Of a stretch of DNA of 64,000 bases, positions 11,184-23,000 are shown piece after piece. The position numbers and the translations under genes are program-made. The stretch is from the NCBI GenBank assembly GCA_016808115.1, contig JAEQBH010006863.1:90905-154904 (forward strand), given 5' to 3'. This DNA is from Tetrastigma voinierianum (Eukaryota > Streptophyta > Magnoliopsida > Vitales > Vitaceae). The notes beneath the pieces are model-generated. The model searched no databases. It was not told the DNA's origin and saw nothing but the letters and a program-made list of their open reading frames with translations. How positions within the stretch are numbered: position 1 is the first letter of the stretch; every line of letters begins with the position of its first letter.

Positions 11184-12739
11184 CCACTTGATAACATTTT
11201 GTAACCCTAACTTTTTGCTAACTTTCAATCCACGCAGCTTTTCATTTTAGGTTACAGTTTTCTCTCTTCTCTCTCTTCTTTCTCTCATTTTCTTAGCTGC
11301 CAAACACACCCCTTTGAGGATGACAACTCAAGGGATGTTTGGCTAAGCCTCAAAACCTTGAAGAGGAGGGTTTCTAGGTCAAGCTAATGGTGGTCAAGTG
11401 TGTGTTCCTCCGCTTAAATGAAGTGTGCATCGATTTATGTGTTTCAAACTTTCCAAACTAGGTTTAATGCTATTTGAATGTATTTCCCTTCGTCAATACT
11501 GCATGCTTCGTGGTTCAGTATTCTTAATGTAGATACACCGACATCCATTAGATGTCATTTACGAGCCAATCGAAAGTAGGTTAAATGCTTGGTTTTCTTA
11601 ACTGCGTAAACATCAACGTTCGCAAATGCTATGGTTCAACTAAATATTTTTAAGTGGTTAAGGCTTTAAAGCAAACAAAGATCTCTAAGGCAATGACTAT
11701 GTCATTTGCCCTAATGCGAGGAAATAACCTAGGACACTCTTATAACCTCATTAAGCCAATCTAGTGACCCAAGCCTTCAAGGTCTCCATTCTACACCCTA
11801 TTTTAAACTGTTTCAGTTAACCTAGTGACAACAATACCCACACTTTTCAATGCTAATCCAAAAATCCAAATGAAAACCTCACCATTTTGAACCATGATAC
11901 AAATCATTTGAAGATGAAACCCATCTCGTATTCACTGTAGACCGCTTATATCGCAAGAGCTTGACTATGGCAAAAGAGGGAGGAAAAAATAGGAAACAAA
12001 TTTTATTGATTCCTATCAATTTACGTGGCAAGAAATCAACATCTCATTTCATGACATGACATGTAGGATTCCATATTGAATTGGCATGTTATTTGGCTGA
12101 ATGTGAATGTGGAAATGTCGAGTGAACATTGCATATGCATCTCTAGGGTGGGGATTCAGCTCCTTGTATGAGGTATCTCTACACTCACGTGGCTCACTCT
12201 TTACGGGACAAACCTTTCAAAAGCAGGTTTACACCCAAGGACTCGCATTTGAGCCGTGATTGCGAAGAGTGCCAACATGTGGCCTTGATAAATCATTTTG
12301 TAAAAAGTGCTTGGGACAAACTAGTTCTAGCATGTGTTTTGTATAAAAGAATTGTACTAAATTCTTGACTATCACAATATACGGTATGTAATGATGGTAA
12401 AGAGGGTCGTGACCGAGCTCTTATAGACTGTTTTAGTGTATTATTCTTTACATTTGCAATGAAATATGGATGTATGGGTTCCTAGAAAGGAAAGCCTGAG
12501 GTGGGCGCCGTAGTAACTCTAAGGCCACAAGTAATTGGTACTGCTTATACCACACTAGCACTGGCACCTAAGGTAGCACTCCGCAGGCCGACGGCCGGGT
12601 CACGAGACTTCTGATTGGGGCATCACAACCCCATTATCCTTATTAATTTCATCCCACGAATCTAATAGCTCTTCATCTGATGGTCAGTTTTAATCGCTCT
12701 TGATGATAGGAACTCTGAACTTCCTTATTACCTAGCATA

Positions 12740-13020
12740 ATTTGGATTTCCATAGGAGAATTGTCATGTCCTCCAACCTTACCCATAATAGCTTCGGCAT
12801 ATGGTCACAAGTTAGGAGAAATAACCCGCATTGTTGTTGAAATGGCCTCCCTTCAAAAAAACTCATACACTTGGTTTGGCCCGTGAAGGCTTCTCAGGAG
12901 CCACTTTCAGACGATGTCTTCCCATGTCAAGCTATTCGGGGTCGTCAGAAGCAAATTATCTTTGAAGGGAGTAGAAGAGTCCATTCATCTCCTCATTCAA
13001 CATTATGTTCAGCACCTTAT
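12740..13020 (-). pseudogene. Fragment of Athila-like gag
   Basis: Reverse-strand translation gives a PNSLTWEDIV...LLRS stretch, equivalent to the 'NSITTWD.L...FL.KYFP' motif of Athila gag, with frame changes on either side. It lies downstream, on the minus strand, of a primer-binding-site-like leader (13287-13307) and an LTR (13311-15154), so it is the 5' end of that element. The element is cut off to the left, next to the LTR at 10329-12630. The fragment is too short and broken to be expressed. Confidence 0.55.
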
Positions 13021-13286
13021 AAAAAAAAATCAAAATAAAAGAAAAGTGAAGTATACAAAATTCAGATAAGAAACAAATAAAAACAAGAAAAGAGAAATAT
13101 ATAAAAAAATGAAGTATATTAAATACAAATTAGAAATAAAAGAAAGTAAGAAAATAATTTTTTTTGCACAAATTAGCAAACTTCTCTTTTGCCAAAATAT
13201 CAATCCAAACCAAACCGCACCTTCTTCGACAACGGTGTCAAAAACTTGTTTAATAATTGACGTAGCTACCAAAGACTATGTTAAGT

Positions 13287-13307
13287 CCCCGACAGCAACA
13301 CCAAAAA
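13287..13307 (-). other. Athila-type primer binding site and leader
   Basis: The minus strand reads TTTTTGGTGTTGCTGTCGGG, a decayed form of the TTTGGCGCCGTTGCCGGGG sequence that follows the 5' LTR in Athila elements and pairs with a tRNA. It places the 5' LTR to the right and gag to the left. Confidence 0.65.
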
Positions 13308-13310
13308 CTC

Positions 13311-15154
13311 GATAGCGATTATCCGCAAGCGCATCGTTGCACAAGTAATACAGTGGACTAACAAGTCCAGATATCGATCACATAGGGAAGGTGTGGTTTT
13401 AGTGAGGATTGAGTATCCCGGCTAGTGAAGTCGTTCACTATTTGAGCGACTAGAGGGTGAGAGGAGAATATTTCTAATCTAAACTAAACTAAAAAGAAAA
13501 TAAAAGAAAACAAAGTAGGGTTTAATCATTGTCCACTCACAAAGAATTGAGTAATATTGAGGATAAAACTCAAGGAAATATTCTATGGTTGATTGTCTCC
13601 ATTGATGCATTTATGGATTATATTCATTAAGCGTTGATTAAGTGAACGTGCACTTGTGCATGTCCAAGGAATCCGATATGAGGTTTACACTTTCATGTCT
13701 CCCCTCAATTTCTCACACCAACTCCCTATTCTCCTTTCAGTCCATCTAGGTCATTAAATGCGATACTTTTCTAAGGCAGCTCTTTCCTTGTGAATCCTAT
13801 TGGTCACCTCTCGGTCCATACAATAGGACTACCTGGACTATACTCGGATCGATCACCTCTTAGTCCATACGATCCTCACATAATGCTGAGACAAGGTTAA
13901 TTCTAATGAAATCCATCTAGCATTTCAGGGTATCTAATTTCCTAGACTTTTTTTATTAGGTTAATTAGTATTTCAATTAACTAATTCATACCTTAAGAGA
14001 CCTAGAACCATATTTTAGGGCGTAATCTAAGCATCACCAAGGATGCCTTATTGTGGGGATCGAAGACCCAACTCTCAGTATGGATTAATTAATTAAAACC
14101 CTAGTAATCCTAAGAATTAAACCAACTAACATCCACACAAGCACGAGTTCACAAAACCATCATAAAATATATATAAACCAAGCATCAACTTCAAGCAATC
14201 AACCCTAGAGGATGTTTAGCTACTCATTGCAACCAAGTAATTCAACAAAATCATATTTAAGATAAATATAACAATGAAAGATTTACAAATATAGTAGAGT
14301 TTAGAGATACAAAACAAATGGAAGGTGAAATTGTCTCCAACTCTACACCATAGCTGCAAGAGCTCCTCGAATGAGATAGATCTTCAATATCAGCTCCAAA
14401 CAAAATGGAAATGAGCAAAAACTAAAACCCTAAAAAATGGCTCAAGAAAAAGGAGGAAGGAGAATCCCTAAGAGGGTGTTTCCTCCAAAAGTGGACCCCT
14501 AAATAAGTGTAAATATGTTATATTATACAAAACGGAAAATGGGCCAAAGATGGGCTAAAAATGCGAGGTTTATTGTTTCAGCCTAATGTTCTTCGCCTAG
14601 GCGAACCAAAATGTGCTTATTTAAGCTATTTCCTTCACTTTGGCAAAGGGTAGCTTCGCCTCTGCGAATCTCTTCGCCTATACGAACCTATTCTAACTTC
14701 AAATGATCATAACTCTCTCATCCGACCTTCAAATGCAATCATTTTGGTCTCTACGGAAAGCTAAGAGAGTAGAATCTATCATCAAGTCGAGTCATCGGAG
14801 GCCACACCGGGTATTTCAAAATGCACAAACGTTGAGGGGTGCTACATGTGGTGTTTTGGAAAATCCTCTTGACTTTACGAGGTCAGATCTTTCATTCGAA
14901 CCCGATTGGTGATCTCGACTGCTAGAAAGCTCGGGAAGGTGTAGAATCCATCCATATCATGCTTGAAGCCACAGGAGATCATGGTATAACCCAGAAATTA
15001 ATCTTTTTGGCCATCTTTATGCTCTCTTTGCTTCAAAATGTTCCTAGAGTCATAAGATGATAAAATTAAGCATTAGTGTTGTTAAAAACATCATAAAAGC
15101 ATATGATTGATAGGTGATTAATGGTTTAAAAGAATGTATGAAAAGAACCTATCA
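13311..15154 (-). mobile_element. Athila-like 5' LTR, minus orientation
   Basis: The right end on the minus strand starts TGATAGGTTCTTTTC. The left end abuts the primer binding site. The U5 signature near 13350-13380 (reverse strand GATATCTGGACTTG ... ATTACTTGTGC) resembles that of the LTR at 2072-4527, so the families are related. U3 carries a three-unit palindrome array (14592-14686). The LTR is inserted in the integrase part of a Tat-type pol that continues to the right. The left end is uncertain by about 30 bases. Confidence 0.65.
14592..14686. repeat. Three TTCGCC..GGCGAA-type palindromes in LTR U3
   Basis: TTCGCCTAGGCGAA (14592-14605) is a perfect 14-bp palindrome. TTCGCCTCTGCGAA (14655-14668) and TTCGCCTATACGAA (14673-14686) are diverged copies. 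The arms are conserved and the centre varies. Confidence 0.85.
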
Positions 15155-16759
15155 GCCTGCTCATTGGATTAAGGATACTGAGGTGATGAGTGAGGCATTC
15201 TCGATCTCAGACTGTGATAGAATCGGCTGAAAGCTTTGTCGGGATAGTTTATGGTCTATCATTCCGAGATCGGAGCCAATGTGCCCCCAAATCTACACAC
15301 AATGTTCCTCTGCAGAACCGACGAGCCGTGTCATAGGACCCGCACATAGCTTCTCGTCACCTTACTTGGTGAAATAATCACTGGCCACCAGCATGAACTT
15401 TCGCTGGCCAATAGCCAAAGGTAGAGGTCCCATAATGTCAATTTCCCACTTATAGAAAGCGCGTCGCGACTCGCATGAGTGATTATTGTCGGGCACATGT
15501 ATGACGTTGCCGAACCTTTGGCATACATCACACCAGGCACATACGCCCCGCATTCGCCCATTGTCAAACCACTAGTAACCCTAAGTCATACTTCGCGGTA
15601 CAAGAATCGGCCTCTGATGTGTGTGCCACACACGCCTTGGTGAACTTGCTCTATGATCCGCTCATCCTCCCCTCAGGGTATACACCTCAAGTACAAGCCC
15701 GAAAATGATCACCTATACAACACGCCATTTATTAAGGAATATCTCGGCCGTCTGCCCTTTACCTTTTCCGGGCCTCGACTCTGCTCTCAGCAAAGCTCCA
15801 TTCTTCGTGCACTCGAGACGGGGTCATCCAAGACACGGCTGCGATCAATGGTGATGACCGCCGCGCCGACGAAGAACTGGCCTATGACGCCAACTCACAT
15901 TACTATAGGTACAATTCGTTGGACGCCAAATTGGCGAGGGCGTCTACCATTTGATTTTCAAATCTGTGGATGTGTCACCCGAAGTGCTTAAATCCAGCCG
16001 TGAGGGCCTGGGCCATCTACGCATATCGCTCCATCCTTTGCTCTTAGCCTTATACTCCCCCCGCAACTATGATGCCATTGACTAAGAGTCGCACCGAAGT
16101 TCTAGGGCTGCGATTGAGAGCTACTTGGCCACCCTCAACCCAAGAAGGATTGCTTCGTACTCAACCTCATTGTTAGAGACTACGAAGCCGAGTTTGACCA
16201 CTTGTGCGATAGTAGAACCTTTTGGTGTCCTCAGTACCATGCCGGCACCTCCACCTTGTGTCCAAGACGATCCGTCAATTTTAAGGATCCACCTTTCGTC
16301 CCGGACCCCCTAGGGATGTACTTCTGACCTTTCCACAAATAAAGCCTACCAAATTCTGCCTCTTAATTACACTCTTTGCTGGTATTCCGCGTCAAACTTG
16401 TCGTAGCTCTATCCCCACCTCAAGATCTTCCTGACACATCCGCTTCAAGGAGTACGACTCGATCGGGGAGCCCGTGAGGACTATTATGGTACCAGCAATG
16501 ATCGGTTTCTTTGTCGCCATTCCAGAGTTAGAGCCACCCGCTCAAAGTTTGCGTACCTGGTCTTCACTTCGGAGAGCGCCTTACTGACGAAATAAACTAG
16601 CCTTTAATTACTATCAAAACTAACCTATTAACGCCGTCGACAATAGTCACAAGGCCACCAATTACAATGTAGCTCTTCCCTCAATTGGTCGGGATAGCGA
16701 TAGGGGGAAGCAATATACTCTTATCGGTCTCGGAAGGGGCCATCACACTTAGGCCCCTA
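15155..16759 (-). pseudogene. Tat-lineage pol: RNase H, second RNase H, integrase
   Basis: Reading right to left, the minus strand gives a first RNase H (LVYFVSKALSEVKTRYANFERVAL, about 16600-16520). A second RNase H of the archaeal-like type found in Tat elements follows (WILKIDGSSWTQGGGAGMVL, then VKLGFVVSNNEVEYEAILLGL, about 16300-16130). Then comes the integrase with its zinc-binding end (HQGVCGTHIRGR near 15640; CDVCQRF near 15520) and the start of the DDE core (WEIDIMGPLPLAIGQRKFML near 15440). Frameshifts and stops are frequent. It continues the reverse transcriptase at 18742-19210, interrupted by the solo LTR. The left end is cut by the LTR at 13311-15154. Confidence 0.85.
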
Positions 16760-18741
16760 TGTAAGACCCGAGAAATTCCACCGGAAAATGGCAAAATCGT
16801 ACTCTGCTAAAAATCCAAATCTATTCCCCGTGATCTCTGACGACTAAATGGATTTCAACGTCAGAATCGTCTCACCTTAATCTAACTACCACGCTGAACT
16901 CAGAAATTCTCGAGGCGCACTAATTTACACGCTTTTCGAGGCACGAGTTTCTGCGCCTAAAAGATATTTGATGTGACAAAAGTCACCTATAACATGTACA
17001 CACAAATATACATGTTTCATGTGAATGTAGAACGATAAATTGACGACCGAGATACCCCAAATGTTGAAAATCCAAGCTTAGGGACGATATTATTAATTCA
17101 AAAGTTTAATGATAATATGCCAAAATTTTGAATAGTGCCGCCCCTCCTCCTTAACCAAACGTGAAAAAGAATGTGGAGCACTTTACAAAGGAGGTGGAAA
17201 ATTTCTGCTTTAGAGAGAGAGTAGCTTCTCCCCAGGTTTACGCGATCCGACCAGTCGAAATCCTTCTAGCCAAGAAGGAAAGCTGCTCTACGCGGAGGCC
17301 TACGCTCGTGACTCCTGGCTTGTGTGGAGTTTCTCTCAAACCCGAGAGAGGTGTGTGGGTTTTATCCTACTTGGGTTTTACACTTTATTTAAGTGTTTTA
17401 TAATGTTTCGTCATTTCAGGCCTTGAACGAACAGTTGATCGGTCCCAAAACCGGGACCGAATTGTTAGAAATTTTAGTTATCGACGCCCACCTTTAGACC
17501 GGTGTGGACGTGAGGCTGTTTGGGTGTTTATTTCATAAATTTATGCAATAAATCATGTGTTGGTTTGTATAAGGCCGGAAATGGCCGTGAAATTCGGGTT
17601 CACAAAGTGAACCAATGATCAGATTTGGCTGAACAAGAAACCGAGGGTTTCGGGCCGCTCATAGGGAATAGTGTCTTCACAAAATATTTTCGTGGAAATA
17701 ATGCTCGGGTCGAGCAATTCAAGTTGAATTGCTCGTGTTGATAATTAGCCTAAGTAAGCTAATTTTTGTGTAATGAATTGTGAAATTACATGACATGTTT
17801 GTGTGATTTAAATTACGTGGAATATATGCATTATTATATATTTATACGCTATATATAATCAGATTGACTTGGGCATCATGCATTCCATATGAACCGGGGC
17901 ACCCGTAACAATAGATGGAGTGCATGAGGTGATTCTCGAGATAATGGTCAAGGCTCACTAAATAATAATAATTATCTGAGGGTAGTCCATATAAAATAAT
18001 ATCAATCGCTTCCGAAAGCCTACCCAATTGATATATCTCGAGGGTAGTCCACCAACATACCACCTAGCCTATCCACTACTTATATCTGGAGGGTAGTCCA
18101 CAAATAATAACAACATCTTTGTTAAAAAACAATGTTTCTCATACGGGCTTAGGCAAGTGTGAGAGCTCAGGAGACTAGGATATGAGTTTAGTGTAAGATG
18201 GCACATTCTCCAAGCAGGATCACGCATTTACTTGAATGTTTGTTTTCATTGGAGCATTGCATATGCACTTAGGTGGAGAGTAGCCCATTTAGGGTGATTC
18301 CACTACTGAGCATTAACTCACCCTATCGAGGGAACATATTTTTCAGGTACAGGGAGCGTACGAGGAGACGGCTCGTCCTAGAGGCCGGGTTTGAGAAGAA
18401 AGCTTGGTTGTGGCTTTGGTTATCATTATGTATACATGTATTAGAATTCTAGAATTTTGATATATGTTTGTATAAGAGTGAACTATCAACTCTTAAACCA
18501 TGAGATATGTATTCGTTGGGATATATTGGTCGAGTAATGACGCAGGGGCCCAAGTGGCCATTATTTACTCTCATTCGACCCTATGTGGTCGCTGATGTGT
18601 CGAGACAGTTATGTACTAAGGATAGGAGCTCCCGTACAAAGGAGACTCGTCGATTTTCGTGAGAGACGCTAGTCACCCGACATTCACGTAGTGTTTCCGC
18701 TACGGTCGACGTAGTCACTGCACCCTCGGATCAGCGTCACA
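16760..18741 (+). mobile_element. Solo Tekay/Del-type LTR with 5-bp target duplications
   Basis: It starts TGTAAGACCCGAGAAATTC, the TGTAA.ACCC-type start typical of Tekay/Del chromovirus LTRs, and ends GATCAGCGTCACA. The flanks are identical: CCCTA at 16755-16759 and CCCTA at 18742-18746. No internal domain lies between the two ends, so this is a solo LTR left by LTR-LTR recombination. Inside, a GGGTAGTCCA phrase recurs three times (about 17980, 18043, 18091). The segment 17580-17800 is related in reverse complement to 57000-57200. Confidence 0.85.
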
Positions 18742-19210
18742 CCCTATCCCTTTCAATGCTTTAAAGAAAGGTCAGGCGGTCTGAATATCGCGAGATGAAC
18801 TTGTTCAGTGCCGCCAACCTACCAGTGAGGGATTGTATCTCCTTCTTCGTCGTCAGAGGTTGCATCCGACTAATAGCTCGGATCTGGCCTGGTGCCATCT
18901 CGATCCCTCTCTAGCTAACCAAGAATCCTAAGAAATTGCTCGAGCTGACCCCAAATGCACATTTAGTAGGATTTAGCCGTAGTCGATGCTATCGCAGCAA
19001 ACAAAACGCCTCCTGCAAATGGGTCAAGTGATCCCTTCACAAATTAGATTTCACCAGAATGTCATTGATGTACGCCTCCACAGTTTTGCCTAGTAGAGGC
19101 CCGATTCCCACAAACGGTGCCAATGGAAAGGTCTTGGCTTTCCACAAAGTAAATCGTAACAAAAATTTCAGTCCTCCTTTCCATTGATATCCCTTCCTCC
19201 CCCCCACAAT
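18742..19210 (-). pseudogene. Tat-lineage reverse transcriptase fragment
   Basis: The minus strand encodes the RT palm/thumb region: a YINDILVKS catalytic strand (near 19070-19040; the usual Y.DD.L motif is changed to IND), then RLRLNPTKCAFGVSSSNFLGF, RGIEMAPGQIRAISRMQP and KKEIQSLTGRLAALNKFISRYSDR. Order and wording fit Tat-lineage Ty3 elements. One first-position catalytic Asp is replaced by Asn, and stops interrupt the frame. It is continuous in the parent element with the RNase H and integrase at 15155-16759. The start of RT and all of gag are missing to the right. Confidence 0.85.
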
Positions 19211-19960
19211 ACTTAAATGGGACATTTATTGGTTTTTTACTTTCTTACGTTATACATTTACTATCATATTACTCTTCTACCATAAATTTCCTCATAACGC
19301 ATGTTCCTGTCGTCCGTTACGCCATTTTCGCTTGTTTTTTTCTCTCATGCTTGAGGTAGTTTATCTTATCGTGTGTCCAAGCTCACCCCTACTCCGCTAC
19401 TTGAGCTTCAAGTTGTGGCTGTTATCCGGGAGGCCCTTCCCTACGTGGATCAATCCTAGTCGGATTGTCTGAATGGATCCCCAGATCGCACACACAAAGC
19501 ACGTGCTCTATGATCCATTGCACTCCACTATCTAAACGAGTTCTCTCTCTTTTTCTAAAGAAAATAATGAAAACCCATTTTGGTTCACATGTCTCTAGTG
19601 GCAAACAATCATGATAACAGATTCAACCCATTTTTTGCGGATATCCCCACAAAATTCCCTCAACAACTAGATTTCGTAAGTTTTTCTCCCGTTCCCTCTT
19701 ATTCCTTGCACGAAATTTCGCTAGAGCCGCTATATTGGCGAAATTTATCCAAGCATCGAAATTTCGACGAAACTTTAACGATATATGCGGAAATTTAAGG
19801 AGATTTATTCCATTGAAAATTTCTACTTAAATTCCCCCGAAATATCTCGAAATTTTGAACTTTAATATCCATTAATAAACCCCCATAACTTGAGACACAG
19901 CGGAAGATACACATTTGGAGAATATTCAATAAAACACAACGTGTAGGTTGCGTCCTCTTC
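19211..19960. other. AT-rich flank with a CGAAAT-rich repeat
   Basis: No coding sequence is supported. At 19690-19860 the phrases CGAAATTT, CGAAATTTATCC and CGAAATATCTCGAAATTTTG recur with spacing of 10-40 bases, similar in style to the CGATAT-rich stretch at 54740-54890. The segment separates the Tat relic from the putative LCB1 promoter. Confidence 0.5.
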
Positions 19961-19971
19961 AAACGATTAAA

Positions 19972-20231
19972 TATAAATATCAAAACTAAAAGAAGGAATC
20001 GAAGAGCAAAGAATCCAAGGGCGGGCGGCTGGCTGGCTGGCTGTTTAAGTTTCTCAAGGCCGTAAACTGCTGACCTCATCCCCACTCCCCCTTCCCCTCC
20101 ATCTCCACACTCTCATTCAATTCAGATTTCTTTTTTAAATTTATCGGAGCTTCGAGAATCGTGATTCCGATTTGCCTTTCCACCGCATTCGTTTCACTTC
20201 CATTCGACCTTGTTTTCTTCTCTCTCATAAG
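19972..20231 (+). promoter_or_regulatory. LCB1: Probable LCB1 core promoter and first 5' untranslated exon
   Basis: TATAAATA at 19972 is followed by a (GGCT)n run (20026-20043) and a CT-rich tract (about 20085-20120: CCCACTCCCCCTTCCCCTCC), typical of plant transcription starts. T-rich intron-like sequence begins after ATAAG|GTTGGT at 20231. This is the only promoter-like arrangement between the retroelement relics and the LCB1 ATG. It rests on composition and position only. Confidence 0.4.
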
Positions 20232-22707
20232 GTTGGTTGATTGCTTAATTTCATGGATTCTGCCTTCATTTTTATTTTGGCAATTGGTTAGATTCCTGGT
20301 GGAAGCGAATAGATTTGATTCGTTTTTAATTGATTCCTGGATTGTTTTATCAGTATGTTGCTTTGTAGATCGGAATTTGTGTTTTGTTTTTCGGGTTTAG
20401 GTTCTGTTCTCTTTATTATGATCTGCTTATTGCCGAGATAGTCGAGGGATATGATCTATTTCATTAGAGCGGGCGATTGAAGTGAAAATGCAAGCCATAA
20501 ACAAGTGTTGATATTCCTTAATGATGTTTTCACGAATTAGTATTGTAGAAGATTTGAACATTGCTTGCCATACATGTTAAAGTTCTAAGTTTTCATAGTT
20601 GTCCGCCCTCTCTCAGGGTAATTTATTGTTTTTTTTTATTGGCTTGATGGGCCTGCAAGTTTGTTTTACTTCAGTTGTTGATTTCAAATTATTCCACAAT
20701 TAAGCTATGAACACTAGTGGCTTGGAAAGCAGAACTTTCAGAATCTATCAGTTCGTCAGACTCTCCGGATGTTACCCTGGAATTCAAAACTAAACCTACA
20801 TGATTCTTTATTTTTTATTTTTTAAATTTTTTTTATGTCTTTAAGGATTGGAAATCGAAATGACCTCATGATTCTTCCCGAACTCGAAAACTTAGTTACT
20901 ACATCTCGTGGTTTTTCCTTCTTCTCAATACCTCCTTTTGATAGGCAAATAAGATGATAGATTAAAAGGGCCTCATAAAAATGGACTGCATCCACTAGTT
21001 ATGGTGCTTAAAAGGAGTACACCAGAATGCAATACAAAACCGCTATCAAGCTAAAGGGTCCCTTTTCTATCAACGAAGTCCAAACAAACAAACAAGAACC
21101 CAAATCCACACCTGACCACATAAACAAAGTCTTACAGAGTACATCCTTCATTTCCAAGTCTGACCAGTTCTTGCCTTTATTCTTATCTGATTATGCTCTT
21201 TCCTGGTGATCCAAAAGGGATATGTCTTGCGCTTGGTTCTCACGACATCACTATACCAACTAGAAGAACATCTTTAACTGAATATAGGAAGAACCCATGA
21301 AACACTGAAAGAGGAGAACAGTGAAGACGGTAGTCTAAAATCTAATTTTGTCTTGAAGGCAGTAGATTTTTGAATCATGAAAATTCAATTAGTCAAAGGG
21401 AAATTTTATTGTACCCAACCATAATATCGCGATTTAAAATCTGGAAGTTCGCTTTTAATACGCCAACTTTCACTAATCTTTGTTTTATCCCCCAACAAAG
21501 ACTTCGAACTTTTACCCTATCCAATGTGGCATGACGAACAATGTCAAGCTATGCTGTAATCAATTAAATGAAAATTGGGATACGAAAATAAAATTCATGA
21601 AAGTTGCTATATTTAAAAACAATCTATTTGTTTAGATTTAAATGCAAAGTTATAAAGTCTTGATTTTAATACTAATTTTCCCTAAAATAAACATGATAGT
21701 TTGTTGGTATTATATGACATCTTTGATTTTCTACTTTATTTATTTCATGTGTCAAATAACACCTCAATATTCTATTAATATGTAAATTTTACATGGTTGT
21801 ATTAGACTTGAGCCGCCCATTATGTTCAAGGTTGATTAAAGGTTGCTTCATGTTTTTCATGATTTATTTTAATCCTTTTTTTGTTTGCAAACTCACCAAT
21901 CGATTTTGTTTCCATGTCCTTATCATCTCTTCATCCACAAATTCCAAAAGTTTGTCAACTAGGAAGTTAAAACTAGTCTCATGATGGGCCATAGATGCAA
22001 GGATGGAATCATCCAAAATATGCTTAAAATTAAAGGTTCTCTACTAATGTATGATAGTTATCAATTTCTATGATAATCTTCATTCACCTATAAATGATTC
22101 TATGTTCTTTATTATTGCTAGTTGATGCAAGGAATGCAGATAGGTAGTCAGAACAGAATAAGTGGAGAAACATAAGGATAATTCTCACAATACTTATATT
22201 ATCTTTTAACATCTTCTCCTTGATGTTTTGCCCATATATTTAGGAATTATTTGATTAGAAGGTGTTAAATGATCTCAAGTTTATGAATTCAACCTCTTAT
22301 ATACTTGACTTGAAAAATAACACTTTTTTTTTTTTTTGACAAATTCCCTTCAAAATTTAAATTATTTTCAAGTGATTTTAAAAAGAAAATGTTACTTTTA
22401 CTAGAAATGGGTGAGGGTATTTTCATCAAAAAGTAGGTTTTGGGCTAAAAAATGGAGGGTTGCATTTACAAATTTGGGATTACACATCTCTTTAATAAAA
22501 TAATCTTATATTTTAATCTTGACTTTAATATTCATTGCCCAATCCACAGAAGGTTGACGACCTAAAATACATGTGGGCTATGGGGTCTACTCATGGATAT
22601 GACATTTCCAGAACTTTGAAAACAATATACCAATGGAAACGTGTATATTTGTCTGTACACATTGTGGTTGAAGCCTCACTGCATGCCAAATAGAGATATT
22701 GGAATAA
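20232..22707 (+). other. Probable intron in the LCB1 5' untranslated region
   Basis: About 2.4 kb of T-rich, stop-filled DNA has no domain or terminal repeat that I can identify. An acceptor-like CCAAATAG occurs 15 bases before the LCB1 ATG at 22708. If the transcript starts near 20000, this would be a leader intron, which is common in plant housekeeping genes. The alternative is a transcription start much closer to 22700. Confidence 0.35.
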
Positions 22708-23000
22708 ATGGCAGCTGCTGCTTACAGATATAGAATACTGCAGTAGATTGGGTGACATCAGCGTTTGAAGTTCCTTTGGCCAGGGCTGTTGTTTTTGGAG
22801 TGCATATTGGCGGTATTATCTAATATCTCTTAATTTTTTTTAAACCAATCAAAGTTTCCTTGACCTTGTCCTTACCATCCGTGAGGTTTTGTTTACATTT
22901 TTCTGTAGGGCATTGGTTTGTGGAAGTTGTTCTTCTGGTGGTCATTATTTTCCTACTTCCCAAAGAGCTACAAAACCCCTAAACGGCCACTAACAAGAAG
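22708..23000 (+). CDS. LCB1: LCB1 exons 1-2: N-terminus and membrane segment
   Basis: Exon 1 (22708-22812) begins ATGGCAGCTGCTGC and, after a local frame change, reads AVDWVTSAFEVPLARAVVFG then VHIG. That matches the amphipathic LCB1 N-terminus. The direct frame hits TAG at 22744, so at least one indel lies between 22720 and 22745. It ends at GGCG|GTATTA. Exon 2 (22909-23000) reads GHWFVEVVLLVVIIFLL, the single N-terminal transmembrane helix. A 2-base deficit then falls between CTACTT and AAGAGC (the family has two residues there), followed by KSYKTPKRPLTR in the shifted frame. It ends at AAGAAG|GTGTGT. Both shortened sites are homopolymers (T run, A run). Confidence 0.85.

Larger units (their letters stand above)
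10329..12630 (+). mobile_element. LTR-like segment, + orientation, second family
   Basis: The U3-R architecture is clear: an array of hairpin-forming subrepeats (10880-11075), a TATA box (11175-11183), then a CT-rich leader (11255-11300) typical of retroelement transcription starts. The outer limits are inferred from a TGATGTTACC-type start near 10329 and from the change of character near 12630, where the neighbouring minus-strand gag relic begins. No partner LTR or target duplication was found. Confidence 0.45.

Noticed and set aside
20161..20400. 79-codon hydrophobic frame as an upstream gene
   Set aside because: T-rich intron-like DNA directly after the putative LCB1 leader exon gives hydrophobic residues by composition alone.
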